From positions 167,344 through 229,101 of the forward strand of contig NZ_JAEINV010000006.1 of NCBI RefSeq assembly GCF_016342705.1: a stretch of 61,758 bases of DNA, in the 5' to 3' direction. This stretch comes from Lutibacter sp. Its GTDB lineage: Bacteria > Bacteroidota > Bacteroidia > Flavobacteriales > Flavobacteriaceae. Position numbers and translations under genes: made by a program. The notes beneath the pieces were generated by a model. It worked only from the letters and a program-made list of their open reading frames with translations, had not been told where the DNA came from and did no database searches. Below are positions 24,950 through 34,800 of this stretch, piece after piece. Positions within the stretch are counted from its first letter, which is position 1, and each line of letters opens with the position of its first letter.

Positions 24950-26077
24950 TTGATTAAAATAATAGCCATATTATCTACTTTATTTATTAATTTATTTAGT
25001 GCAATTACACTACTTGCAACATCAAACAAAAAATATAAAAATCGTTTTTTTTTAGGACTTTTCTTTTTAAACAGTTTTGTTTTATTTGTTGGCCATTTTT
25101 TATCATTTAATGAATATTGGAAAGCTTTTAAATATTTAGATTTTATTTTTTTAGCCTCACTATTAGCTTTTTACCCATTATACTATCTCTATATTAATAG
25201 TGCATTTAATTTTAAAATTGTACCTGTAAATTGGGTTTATCATTTTGCTCCTGCACTCTTAATTGGGTTTTTAATGTTGGTTGCTTCCAATATTTCAAGT
25301 TGGGACAGTTACGAAATCTATATGAATAACAATTTATATAATAGTGAGTTAACAGATTTAAACTCAAAAATTTTAGCATATTTGTATAAAAGTGCTAGAG
25401 GATTTCACTTGTTTCAAATAGTTGTTTATATTTTTTTAACAATCCGATTTATTTTAAAAGCGAGATCTAGTATGAATGATTCGTTTTCCAACTTAGATAC
25501 GTATCAAATTCGATTTTTTTATATTGCTACTATTTCTTTTATTTTATTTATGTCCATTCCTGGTTTTTATGTAACACTTATAGGAAGAACACCGCTAAAC
25601 ACAAATGGAATGTTACTATTATTTATGTGTTTATTATTTACGTTGTTATTCTTAATTTTAACAATCATCGGATTAGTTCAAGTTCCAACCACTGAAAATA
25701 TTGAAATTAATTCATTGGAAAATATTGAGATTCAGAATAATGAATTAGAAGAAATTGAAAAAAATTTAAAAACCTTTTTCTCAAAAGAAAAACCTTGGTT
25801 AGATCCGCATTTAAATATTTGGGATGTAGCCAAAAAAATTGGAACGAATAGATCTTACATATCAAAAGTAATAAACGATAATATTGGTTGTAATTTTAAC
25901 CAATTTGTGAATGAATATAGAATTAAAGAAGCTAAAGAATTATTAAATAAAAGTCCTGAAATTCCTATTGCTGAAATCAGTGATCTCGCCGGTTTTGGAT
26001 CTCCAAATTCCTTTATAAGAATATTTAAAAATTCTGAAAATTGTACACCTTCAAAATTTAAAAAATACAATTCATAA
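24950..26077 (+). CDS. Membrane-anchored AraC-family transcriptional regulator
   Basis: About 375 residues from the TTG at 24950, or 400 if a TTG at 24875 is used; neither is certain and no ATG is available nearby. The N-terminal half has six or seven hydrophobic segments (such as IIAILSTLFINLFSAITLL, FFIATISFILFMSIPGF-like and LLLFMCLLFTLLFLILTIIG). The C-terminal 110 residues are an AraC HTH: KPWLDPHLNIWDVAKKIGTN, a first HTH SYISKVINDNIGCNFNQFVN, then SDLAGFGSPNSFIRIFKN. This architecture is common in Flavobacteriia, where the membrane part is thought to sense a ligand. It diverges from menD, so menD or its neighbours are possible targets, but that is inference. Confidence 0.85.
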   Translation: MIKIIAILSTLFINLFSAITLLATSNKKYKNRFFLGLFFLNSFVLFVGHFLSFNEYWKAFKYLDFIFLASLLAFYPLYYLYINSAFNFKIVPVNWVYHFAPALLIGFLMLVASNISSWDSYEIYMNNNLYNSELTDLNSKILAYLYKSARGFHLFQIVVYIFLTIRFILKARSSMNDSFSNLDTYQIRFFYIATISFILFMSIPGFYVTLIGRTPLNTNGMLLLFMCLLFTLLFLILTIIGLVQVPTTENIEINSLENIEIQNNELEEIEKNLKTFFSKEKPWLDPHLNIWDVAKKIGTNRSYISKVINDNIGCNFNQFVNEYRIKEAKELLNKSPEIPIAEISDLAGFGSPNSFIRIFKNSENCTPSKFKKYNS

Positions 26078-26111
26078 TTTTACGATTTAACACTTAATTT
26101 TTACGATTTAA
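26075..26111. repeat. Two direct repeats spaced 21 bases after the AraC gene
   Basis: ACGATTTAA occurs at 26082-26090 and 26103-26111, each preceded by a T-run, exactly 21 bases (two helix turns) apart. The first overlaps the AraC stop region. This is the geometry of AraC-family half-sites, but chance in A+T-rich DNA is possible. Confidence 0.3.
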
Positions 26112-26273
26112 AAACTTCTAATATTTTAATTACGCTAATTTTAACCAAAGATTACACCGAGGTTTAAGTAGCGTTTTTGGGAATGAATTGCTAGAATCTG
26201 TTTTAACATATAATCCTCACAATATATGTAAAAATTAAATTGCTATTAAAACTTAAAACTTGGTGTTTCTTTT

Positions 26274-27347
26274 TTATAAAATAGTCTTCATTATTTGAGC
26301 TTTTGAAACAGTTTCTTCAAACTCTTTTTCAGGAATACTTCCTACAGTAATTCCTCCACCAATAAATAGTTCTGCTTTATTATTTATAATGTGCATACAT
26401 CTTAAATTTACAAATAGCTGTGTACTATTGTTTATATTTAATTCACCAAAATATCCAGAATAATAAGTTCTAGCATAATTTTCATTGTCTAAAATAAATT
26501 GAAGTGCTGTACTTTTTGGCAAACCACAAATTGCAGGTGTTGGATGTAAAGCCGTAACCAAATCTTCTAACATATTTAAATATAATAATTCGCCAACAAT
26601 ATCTGTTCGTAAATGCACTAAACTACCAGCTTTTATAGTATATGGGCCAATAATTTCTTTCACATTCAATTTTTCCTTAATGCTGTCAATTATAAAATCA
26701 GTTACAAATTGTTGTTCTTGTTTTTCTTTTTTTTCCCAAATAACATCAGTTGTGCCTAAAAATGGTTGTGTTCCTGCCAAAGCCATTGTTTTAAAGCTAT
26801 TATTTTTTACATTCAACAATCTTTCTGGTGTAGCGCCCATCCAAAGCCCAACTTTTGGATGAAACCAAACATATACAAATGCGTTTAAATAATTTTTCAA
26901 CATTTTTTTAAAGCTATTCACCAAATTAAAATGCGAAATTTCTATAGTTTCTTTTCTTGAAAGGACCACCTTTTGAGCCTTTCCTTCATTTATAAAATTC
27001 AACCCTTTTGTAACAAGGGCAATATGAGCTTCTTTATAGTTTTCAAAATTAACATCACTAGAGATTTTTACAAAATTATCTCTAATAGAAAGTTCATTGT
27101 ACTGTGTAATTTTTGTGTGAAATGTGCTTGATTCATTAAGTGGAAATAAAACTTTAACCCCATTATTATTAAAAGGCATAAAAATAAATCCTTGCTCGTT
27201 ATAATCTTTTAACTTTATAAGTTTATTGTTGTTTTGAACCAATAAAGAAATTAATTCTTCATTTGGTTTTCTATAAGCCACAAAAGGTTTTTGATCCTTA
27301 TATATTTCGATTATTTTGTTAAAAAAGGATGTGATTTCAGTTTGCAA
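26274..27347 (-). CDS. menF: Isochorismate synthase / chorismate-binding enzyme
   Basis: Converts chorismate to isochorismate, the first committed step to menaquinone. At 357 residues it is a short MenF/EntC-type enzyme. Family features are KVVLSRKETIEI, the signature WMGATPERLL, the Mg-binding Glu region RTDIVGELLYL, HPTPAICGLPKSTA, and the closing ELFIGGGITVGSIPEKEFEET. The only plausible start is a TTG at 27347, 28 bases after the thioesterase stop. The thioesterase gene directly upstream supports the menaquinone assignment over salicylate or siderophore routes. Confidence 0.92.
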   Translation of the reverse strand: MQTEITSFFNKIIEIYKDQKPFVAYRKPNEELISLLVQNNNKLIKLKDYNEQGFIFMPFNNNGVKVLFPLNESSTFHTKITQYNELSIRDNFVKISSDVNFENYKEAHIALVTKGLNFINEGKAQKVVLSRKETIEISHFNLVNSFKKMLKNYLNAFVYVWFHPKVGLWMGATPERLLNVKNNSFKTMALAGTQPFLGTTDVIWEKKEKQEQQFVTDFIIDSIKEKLNVKEIIGPYTIKAGSLVHLRTDIVGELLYLNMLEDLVTALHPTPAICGLPKSTALQFILDNENYARTYYSGYFGELNINNSTQLFVNLRCMHIINNKAELFIGGGITVGSIPEKEFEETVSKAQIMKTIL

Positions 27348-27375
27348 TTGTACTAATTTTTAATGTTTTATAAAT

Positions 27376-27792
27376 TTATTTGGCTAAAATATAATTTGTT
27401 AATTTACATAACGAAATTAATCGTCCTCTATCATCAATAATTTTAATTTCAACTAAATGAATGGTTTTTCCTTTGTGAATTATTTTCCCTGTTGCTGTAA
27501 TATTTCCATGTTTTACACTTCTTAAATGATTGGCAGAAAATTCAATTCCACGAACACTAAATTTTTCTAAATCTATTGCTAGCATAGATGTTGGACTTCC
27601 AACCGTTTCTGCCAAAGCCATTGTTGCGCCTCCGTTTAAAATCCCATCTGGTTGGTAAACACGCTGATTTACAGGCATTGTAGCCACTAAATAATCTTCA
27701 CCCAAATCTGTATATGTAATTTGTAACGTTTCATTTAAGGTGTTCTTACACATATTATTAAGCGCTTGTAATTTGGTTTCCTTTTCAGTCAT
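27376..27792 (-). CDS. menI: Hotdog-fold thioesterase, candidate DHNA-CoA thioesterase
   Basis: 138 residues, PaaI/YdiI-type hotdog. The active-site helix reads GILNGGATMALAETVGSPTSM, with the catalytic Glu in the LAETxGS motif as in DHNA-CoA thioesterases, and ANHLRSVKHGNITATGKIIHKG is the second half of the fold. Its position as first gene before isochorismate synthase, with menD and menB close by, argues for the step that releases DHNA from CoA. The symbol is an inference, because PaaI-like enzymes have broad specificity. Confidence 0.75.
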   Translation of the reverse strand: MTEKETKLQALNNMCKNTLNETLQITYTDLGEDYLVATMPVNQRVYQPDGILNGGATMALAETVGSPTSMLAIDLEKFSVRGIEFSANHLRSVKHGNITATGKIIHKGKTIHLVEIKIIDDRGRLISLCKLTNYILAK

Positions 27793-27838
27793 ATAAAAAT
27801 TCTTGGATTGTAAAAATAAGAATTATAACTTTATATAG

Positions 27839-27846
27839 TACATTTG
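27839..27846 (+). promoter_or_regulatory. -7 box for the pRiA4b ORF-3-like gene
   Basis: TACATTTG, an exact TAnnTTTG match 22 bases before the ATG at 27869. Confidence 0.45.
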
Positions 27847-27868
27847 CAAATCATATATATACAAAACA

Positions 27869-28369
27869 ATGGCTTATAAAATTAGAGTAATATTAGATGT
27901 GGAAAAAGATGTATTTAGAGATATCCTTGTAAATGAGGCAACTAATTTAGAGGATTTACACTTTTTTATTGCGAAATCTTTTGGCTTTAACGGGCAAGAA
28001 ATGGCTTCTTTTTACAGAAGCAATAATGAATGGGAACAAGGTGATGAAATTCCTTTGTTTGACATGTCTGAAGATGATACGGATGTTTCAATGAACAATT
28101 GTCTATTAAACAGTGTTTTAACTAAAGTTGGACATAAATTAATTTATGTATATGATTTCTTTTCTATGTGGACATTTTTTGTTGAACTTTCTGAAATTAC
28201 CACCAAAAAGGAAAAAGATTTGCCTAAAATAACCCTATCATTTGGTTTTCCTCCTGAAAAAGCTCCTGAAAAAGAATTTAAAGCAGAAAAAATGTACGAC
28301 GACTTTGATAACTTTTTAGATAGCGATGATTTAGAAAATATTGATGATATTGATTTTGATAATTATTAA
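27869..28369 (+). CDS. Plasmid pRiA4b ORF-3-like (IS1096 TnpR-like) family protein
   Basis: 166 residues matching the pRiA4b ORF-3-like family by its pattern: a beta-rich N-terminus YKIRVILDVEKDVFRDILV, a helix TNLEDLHFFIAKSFGF, then EMASFYRSNNEWEQGDEIPL, YVYDFFSMWTFFVEL and a middle ITLSFGFPPEKAP. The C-terminus is a strongly acidic tail (DDFDNFLDSDDLENIDDIDF). The name comes from a mobile-element passenger gene, but nothing nearby suggests mobility: no inverted repeats or transposase. Function unknown. A GNAT gene follows 14 bases later. Confidence 0.8.
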   Translation: MAYKIRVILDVEKDVFRDILVNEATNLEDLHFFIAKSFGFNGQEMASFYRSNNEWEQGDEIPLFDMSEDDTDVSMNNCLLNSVLTKVGHKLIYVYDFFSMWTFFVELSEITTKKEKDLPKITLSFGFPPEKAPEKEFKAEKMYDDFDNFLDSDDLENIDDIDFDNY

Positions 28370-28383
28370 ATAAAAATTCAATC

Positions 28384-28851
28384 ATGAATTTACCAATAAT
28401 AGTTAGAAAAGCTACAAAAAGTGATGTTCCACAAATTGTAAAATTATTGGCAACAGATAAACTTGGCCGTTTAAGAGAAAGTTTCAGAGATCCACTTCCA
28501 GCCTTCTATTATGAAGCATTTAATACTATTAATTCTGATTTAAATCAAGAATTAATGGTTTTAGAAAGTGAAAATGATACAGCTATTTTAGCTTCTTTTC
28601 AACTTACATTTATTCCTTATTTAAGTTATAATGGGCGCTTGCGTGCGCAAATTGAAAACGTAATGGTAAGAGATGATTTAAGAGGGAAAGGCTTAGGTAA
28701 ACAAATTTTTAAATGGGTTATTGAAAGAGCAAAAGAACGCAATGCGCATGTTTTGCAACTCACTAGTGACAAACTGAGGCCAAAAGCTATTAAATTTTAT
28801 AAAAACTTAGGTTTTGTTGCTTCACATGAAGGAATGAAACTTCATTTTTAA
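28384..28851 (+). CDS. GNAT family N-acetyltransferase
   Basis: 155 residues. It starts with the typical IVRKATKSDVPQIVKLLA. Acetyl-CoA-binding motif A is VMVRDDLRGKGLGKQIFKWV (R-G-K-G-L-G), and ends with the Tyr-containing KAIKFYKNLGFVASHEGMKL. Substrate unknown. It is probably cotranscribed with the gene 14 bases upstream. Confidence 0.9.
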   Translation: MNLPIIVRKATKSDVPQIVKLLATDKLGRLRESFRDPLPAFYYEAFNTINSDLNQELMVLESENDTAILASFQLTFIPYLSYNGRLRAQIENVMVRDDLRGKGLGKQIFKWVIERAKERNAHVLQLTSDKLRPKAIKFYKNLGFVASHEGMKLHF

Positions 28852-28882
28852 TAAGGTGATTTTCAAAAAAAACCACCTTATT
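28850..28882. terminator. Hairpin between convergent genes
   Basis: AATAAGGTG and CACCTTATT pair around a 15-base A-rich loop. T-runs are weak, so termination is likely but not certain. Confidence 0.45.
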
Positions 28883-29946
28883 TATCTTATAATATAAGTA
28901 TTCACATTTTCATAATTTCTAACTACAAAGGCAAAAGCTACTTTTAAAATTTGTCCCATTGAGTTACATTTTTTAAAATTTTTGTCATTGGTGTATTTCA
29001 CTAAATCCATTTTTAACTGATGAATTTTTTCAGGAGTTGAAATTTTATCATCTAGCATACATTCCAATAAATCATTAATTCTTTCTTGTGAACCTCTAAT
29101 TCTTCTTGCAATAGCAGAACGCTCCTCTTTTTTATACTGTTCAATGGATTCTTTTTGTAAATTTTCTTCAACCATTTTCACAAATGGATAATTTTCTTTA
29201 AAAAACTGAGGAAAATAAACTTTTAAGTTTCCTTCAAAACTTTGTTGATCAAAATCCATGGCTCTAATTCTGTATTCAACTTGATCAAAATCATACGAAG
29301 CCACAATCACATAATTATAGGAACGCATATCACCCAATAAACGAATCATACAACGTTCATTAAACTTCACAAATTCCTTTGAAAGTCTTTTTTTCCCTCT
29401 TACAGAAACTGACTTTAAATTTTCAGCTAAAAACTGATCACCAGGAATACCCAATACATGTTCTTCAATTAAAGTGTCTTTATACACCAAAAAGTTAATA
29501 TTATTTGGAGATAAAATATGCTCTAATTCCAATCCATAAACTCTGGACGCATCAGCTTTTTTAATATATAAATACGTATGATTATCGTTTAAAATATTTC
29601 TAATTTTAATTCTAAATGGTTTTGAATTCCCAAAAGTGCAGTAATCAATACCATCTACGGTTAAAAATGGCAAAGAATCTTCACTTCCATCACCATGCAA
29701 AATTAAATACATGCGCTTTAAACTAATATCAATCTCATCACGCTCATGTTCAGCGTAATAAACTCGAATCCACAGGGTATCATCTCCATTTTTATCGTAC
29801 ACAACAATTGCTCCTGAAAAACGTAATAAATCATCATAAAAAACAGGAATTTTAATATTTCTATTGTATTCCGATAAATAATTATATAACTTTTTATTAA
29901 TAGGGAATGCTGGTTTTTTCTTAGAAATTAATTTTTGTTCTTCCAT
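28882..29946 (-). CDS. Uncharacterised 354-residue protein with kinase-like motifs
   Basis: I do not recognise the family. It has no signal peptide or membrane segment. The first half is beta-rich (IKIPVFYDDLLRFSGAIVVY, then DTLWIRVYYAEHERDEIDI, then RMYLILHGDGSEDSLPFL). The middle holds GDMRSYN, that is D206-x4-N211, followed 20 residues later by MDFD (D231-F-D233). This is the spacing of the catalytic loop and metal-binding Asp of protein-kinase-like folds (HxDxxxxN ... DFG). The C-terminus is helical and basic or acidic (QKESIEQYKKEERSAIARRI). No nucleotide-binding Lys is certain. It diverges from an ABC transporter gene. Cytoplasmic, function unknown. Confidence 0.7.
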   Translation of the reverse strand: MEEQKLISKKKPAFPINKKLYNYLSEYNRNIKIPVFYDDLLRFSGAIVVYDKNGDDTLWIRVYYAEHERDEIDISLKRMYLILHGDGSEDSLPFLTVDGIDYCTFGNSKPFRIKIRNILNDNHTYLYIKKADASRVYGLELEHILSPNNINFLVYKDTLIEEHVLGIPGDQFLAENLKSVSVRGKKRLSKEFVKFNERCMIRLLGDMRSYNYVIVASYDFDQVEYRIRAMDFDQQSFEGNLKVYFPQFFKENYPFVKMVEENLQKESIEQYKKEERSAIARRIRGSQERINDLLECMLDDKISTPEKIHQLKMDLVKYTNDKNFKKCNSMGQILKVAFAFVVRNYENVNTYIIR

Positions 29947-29965
29947 ATAAAATTCTAGTAAGCCT

Positions 29966-29973
29966 CAAATTTA
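29966..29973 (-). promoter_or_regulatory. -7 box for the unknown 354-residue protein
   Basis: TAAATTTG on the minus strand, an exact match 19 bases before the ATG. The predicted leader is about 15 bases. Confidence 0.5.
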
Positions 29974-30034
29974 GTATATTGCTGTAACAATTTTAAATAA
30001 AATTCGTCTTAATTTTATACTAAACAATAATCTA

Positions 30035-30937
30035 TTGGAAACAATCTTATCAATAAATAATCTCAATAAAAAATTTGGAAATATTCATGCCGTTAATAAT
30101 TTATCCTTTGAAATTAAAAAAGGAAATGTATACGGTATTTTAGGTCCAAATGGAAGTGGGAAATCAACAACGCTAGGAATTATACTAAATGTGGTTAATA
30201 AAACCTCTGGAGATTTTAGTTGGTTTAACGGCAATTTATCTACACATAATGCTTTAAAAAAAGTAGGTGCCATTATTGAACGACCTAATTTTTATCCATA
30301 CATGACAGCCATTCAAAATCTAGAATTGGTATGCAAAATAAAAGGAATTACGTTTGATAAAATTGAGGAAAAATTAAAACTAGTAAACTTATTTAAGCGA
30401 AAAGATAGCAAATTCAGTACCTATTCATTAGGAATGAAACAACGTTTAGCCATTGCTTCTGCGCTTTTAAATGATCCTGAAATTTTAATTTTAGACGAAC
30501 CAACCAACGGGTTAGATCCGCAAGGAATTCACGAAATAAGAGAAATTATAAAAACAATTGCTATAAATGGTACAACTATTTTATTAGCCTCCCATTTATT
30601 AGATGAAGTTGAAAAAGTATGCACGCACGTGGTTGTAATTAGAGAAGGAATAAAATTATATGCTGGCAGTGTTGATGAAATGACGGCCTCTTACGGTTTA
30701 TTTGAATTAAAAATTGATGGTGAAATCCCCAAGCTATTAGCATTACTTTCAACTTTTGAAGGAATTAGCACCGTAAAAACTGAAGATGACAAAATAATTG
30801 CAACCTTAAGCAAACCTATTGATGCTTCAGAAATTAACAGCTTTTTATTTAAAAACGGTATTGTTTTATCACATTTAGTAAAACGAAAACCAAGTTTAGA
30901 ACAACAATTTTTATCACTAACAAATAACAAATCGTAA
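30035..30937 (+). CDS. ABC transporter ATP-binding protein (ABC-2 type)
   Basis: 300 residues. Walker A GPNGSGKST at about 37-45, signature YSLGMKQRLAIASALL, Walker B ILILDEPTNGLDPQG and the H-loop ASHLLDEVEKVC are all present. A C-terminal regulatory domain of about 80 residues follows, as in drug, lipid or NatA-like exporters. The start is a TTG at 30035 (M-E-T-I-L-S-I-N-N), as no ATG is near. Its stop TAA overlaps the ATG of the permease gene by one base, so the pair is translationally coupled. Confidence 0.92.
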   Translation: METILSINNLNKKFGNIHAVNNLSFEIKKGNVYGILGPNGSGKSTTLGIILNVVNKTSGDFSWFNGNLSTHNALKKVGAIIERPNFYPYMTAIQNLELVCKIKGITFDKIEEKLKLVNLFKRKDSKFSTYSLGMKQRLAIASALLNDPEILILDEPTNGLDPQGIHEIREIIKTIAINGTTILLASHLLDEVEKVCTHVVVIREGIKLYAGSVDEMTASYGLFELKIDGEIPKLLALLSTFEGISTVKTEDDKIIATLSKPIDASEINSFLFKNGIVLSHLVKRKPSLEQQFLSLTNNKS

Positions 30938-31764
30938 TGTTTAGGCTCTTAAATATTGAAATCCATAAATTAAAATACAGTAAAGCTAGTAGAGTTTTAA
31001 TCATTATTTATTTTGCATTATTAACTTCCATCGCATTAATTGCGGCTATAAAGTTTGATATTGGTCCAATTAAATTTCATTTAGCAGAACAAGGTATTTT
31101 TAATTTCCCATACATTTGGCATTTAAATACATTTTTAGCATCGTGGTTTAAATTCTTTTTATTGCTGGTTATTGTTTCAATGATGGCTAACGAATACAGC
31201 AATAAAACACTGAAACAGAACTTAATAGACGGCTTAAGCAAAAAGGAATTTATTTTATCTAAGTTTTATACAGTCATTTTATTTTCACTGATTTCTACAA
31301 TCTTTGTATTTATAGTTTCACTAATATTGGGGTACATTTATTCCGATTTTAACGAATTTTCTATTGTCACTACAGATTTAGAATATTTACTTGCATTTTT
31401 TGTAAAACTTTTAGGCTTCTTTTCATTGGGTCTTTTTCTTGGAATTTTAGTGAAACGTTCTGCTTTTGCAGTTGGCGCTATGTTTGTTTGGTTTATTTTT
31501 GAAAGCTTTGTAAAAGGTATGCTTTATTGGAAAATAAAACCACAAGCAGAAGATATTATGCGCATTTTTCCTTTAGAAGCCATGAGCAATTTAATAAAAG
31601 AACCTTTTACACGGTTTAGTGCTGTGCAAAGTGTTGCAAAACAAGTTGGTGAAGATTTATCTAAAGACTTTTCTGTACAACCTCTTGATGTTTTAATTGT
31701 ATTATTGTGGACTGGTACTTTTATTTACTTGTCCTTTTTGCTTCTTAAAAAAAGAGATTTGTAA
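30937..31764 (+). CDS. ABC-2 type transporter permease
   Basis: 275 residues with six predicted membrane helices, including ASRVLIIIYFALLTSIALIA, FKFFLLLVIVSMMANEYS, VILFSLISTIFVFIVSLILG, LLAFFVKLLGFFSLGLFLG and VLIVLLWTGTFIYLSFLLL. ANEYSNKTLKQNLIDGLSKK is the cytosolic coupling region typical of ABC-2 permeases. It pairs with the ATPase it overlaps. The transported substrate cannot be inferred. Confidence 0.9.
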   Translation: MFRLLNIEIHKLKYSKASRVLIIIYFALLTSIALIAAIKFDIGPIKFHLAEQGIFNFPYIWHLNTFLASWFKFFLLLVIVSMMANEYSNKTLKQNLIDGLSKKEFILSKFYTVILFSLISTIFVFIVSLILGYIYSDFNEFSIVTTDLEYLLAFFVKLLGFFSLGLFLGILVKRSAFAVGAMFVWFIFESFVKGMLYWKIKPQAEDIMRIFPLEAMSNLIKEPFTRFSAVQSVAKQVGEDLSKDFSVQPLDVLIVLLWTGTFIYLSFLLLKKRDL

Positions 31765-31796
31765 TTATAATTCATAAACCTTTAAACATATATTTA

Positions 31797-31804
31797 TATA
31801 TTTG
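31797..31804 (+). promoter_or_regulatory. -7 box for the first T9SS surface protein
   Basis: TATATTTG, an exact TAnnTTTG match 25 bases before the ATG at 31830. Confidence 0.45.
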
Positions 31805-31829
31805 AATTCTTATAGAATTTAAATACAAT

Positions 31830-34800
31830 ATGAAAAAATTAGTTTTCCTTTATTTATTATTTTGTTCAATAAATATCTTTTCTCAAGGCGAAGCTAATTT
31901 TTGGTATTTTGGCAAAAATGCTGGTATTAATTTTAATTCTGGTACTCCAGTACCCATCACCGGAAAATTAAATACAAATGAAGGTTGCTCATCATTTTCC
32001 GACAAAAATGGAAACCTACTTTTTTATTCAGATGGTATTACTGTTTGGAATAGAAATAATAATAGTATGCCAAATGGTGTTAATTTAAAAGGAGATCCTT
32101 CAAGTACACAATCAGCAATAATAGTCCCACATCCAGGAAAAACTAATATTTATTATCTTTTTACCGTTGGCGCTAATAATTATGATCAAGACGGAAATTT
32201 AATAAGTGCAACAGAAGGTCTACAATGTTATACTATTGATATGACTGCCAATGGTGGATTAGGAGATGTTATTGGCTCTGCAATAGATTTGTCAAATGGT
32301 CAAAATGCAAATTGGACAGAAAAAATCACCTCTGTAAAAGGTGCTGATTGTAATTCATATTGGGTAATTTCTCTCGTGAAAAACACTTTTATAACCTATA
32401 AAATTGATAATACTGGTTTAATTACAGCACCAGTAATATCAACTGTTAATTATACTTCCCAAGACCCTAGAGGTTATTTAAAAGTATCGCCAAGTGGAAA
32501 AAAATTAGCAAGTGCAACTTTTGGTGTCAATGGAAATTTTTTACTATATAGTTTTAACGATACTACAGGAACTGTTAGTAATGACGGTATTTCCTTAATT
32601 TCTAATGTAGCTATAGATGGTCAAGTTTATGGAGTAGAATTTTCGCCTTTATCAACAAAACTATATTGTTCCACCTTTAATTTTAATTCAAATAAAATCT
32701 ATCAATTTAATTTAGAAGCTTCTAATATAGTAGCTTCAAAAACTTTAATAAACTCTCAATTTGGATACAGAGGAGCCTTACAATTAGCTCCAAATGGGAA
32801 AATTTATGCAACTGTCCCAGCAGATTATAATACAGGAACAAGTTATATAGATGCTATTAATTTCCCAGAAAAACTAGGATTAAATTGTAACTACCAAGAG
32901 AAAGCATTAGACCTTGGAACTAACGGTTTTGCTATGCAAGGTCTACCCCCATTTATTTCTTCTATATTATTACCAATTGAAATTACTGATGGAATCACAA
33001 CCGAAAACTTAAATAAAACAGTGGCAAAAAGATGTTTAGGTGAAAGTTATAAACTTGCTTCTGAAAACATTGCTGGAAATGTTAACTATAAATGGATATT
33101 TAAAGGAAATGTAATAAGTAACAATGCTACTTTAGATATGACCAATTTAAGTAATTCTATGGCAGGAGTTTATTATTTAGAGGCTGAAACAATTGATAAT
33201 TGTGGTTTTAAAATTTTATATAAAGGTGAAGTAACTATTGAAGTGTATGCAAAACCTATTCTAAATACAGCAACCTCTATTTTAAAATGTGATTCTGATG
33301 GAATTAATGACGGTTTTTATAGTGTTGATTTTAATACAATTACTACAGCACAAATTTTAAATGGACAAAGTTCTACTAATTTTGAAGTATTGTACTTTAA
33401 TAATCAAATAGATGCTGATTTAAACCAAAATGCATTACCAAATCCATATACAAATAAAACGGCTTATGGTACAGAAATTATTTATGCAAGAATACAAAAT
33501 GTAAATAGCCCCTTATGCTACCAAACAACATCTTTTGTTTTACAAATATTTGAAACATCATATCCGCCAAGCACTATTACAAATTTATCTCTATGCGATT
33601 CAAGTATTTCAGGCACAGACATTGATGGTATTGAAATTTTTGACTTAACATCTAAAAACTTAGAAATATTAAACGGACAGGATGCTTCAAAATTTACCAT
33701 AGCTTATTTTACCGATGCTGCATATACAAATAAAATACCAAATCCTACATCTTTTAAAAATTCAATAAGAGATCTTCAACCAATTTACGTTAAAATAAAT
33801 AACAAACTAAATTTAAACTGTATTACAACAACATCATTTAATATTGTAGTTCATGTGTTACCAAGCATACAATCAAATTTTACTATTAAACAATGTGATG
33901 AAGATGGTATTCCAGATGGTTATACAGATTTTAATTTAAATGAAGCAAATAATTACCTTTCAAATGGTATTTCAAATCTAAAAATAACATATTATTTAAC
34001 TTATAATGATGCTTTATTAGATTCAAATGCTGTAATTGCTGCTCCTTTTTCAAACGCAATACAAAATAAAGTACTTGCTAGAATTGAAAACTCAAACGGT
34101 TGTTTTAGAGTTGCTCAATTAAATTTATTGGTTTCATCTACTTCTTTCCCTGAAAATTACCTTAAAAAGGTAATTCAATGTGATGATGATGCTACTTTTG
34201 ATGGTAAAAATTTATTCGACCTTGCTTATCATTCTTCGGAAATTATAAATTTATTTCCAACTGGTCAAAATTTAGAAGTATCCTATTACAGAAACTTGAA
34301 AGACGCTCAATTAGAGCAAAATAAAATACCTACTTCACAACCTTATTTAAACGAGATACCTTATAATCAAACACTCTATGTACGAGTTGAAAGTGAAGAT
34401 AATGGAGAATGTTTTGGATTAGGTCCCTATTTAAATTTAACTGTAAATCCTAGACCAGATTTTAATATTCCTGAAACAGCGATTTATTGTAAAAATTTAC
34501 CTCCAATTACGGTGCTTATTTTTAATGCAAATGGATTATATACGTATGAATGGAAAAATGAAAACGGACAAGTAATTAGCAATTCGCCAAAAGCTTCAAT
34601 AAATAAGGAAGGAACATATACAGTAATTGCAACTTCAAATGAAGGATGTGCTTCATTTCCACAAACTATTGAAGTTTCAGCGTCTGAAATTGCTGCAATT
34701 TCCTATAATGATATTAAAATAATTGATGATTCTGATAACAATAGTATAACTATTTCAACTGAAAATTTAGGGATTGGTGACTATGAGTTTTCACTAGACA

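Noticed and set aside
27869..28369. Possible transposon passenger because of the IS1096 TnpR-like name
   Set aside because: No transposase, terminal inverted repeats, target duplications or composition shift is seen around it, and the family is widespread in chromosomes.
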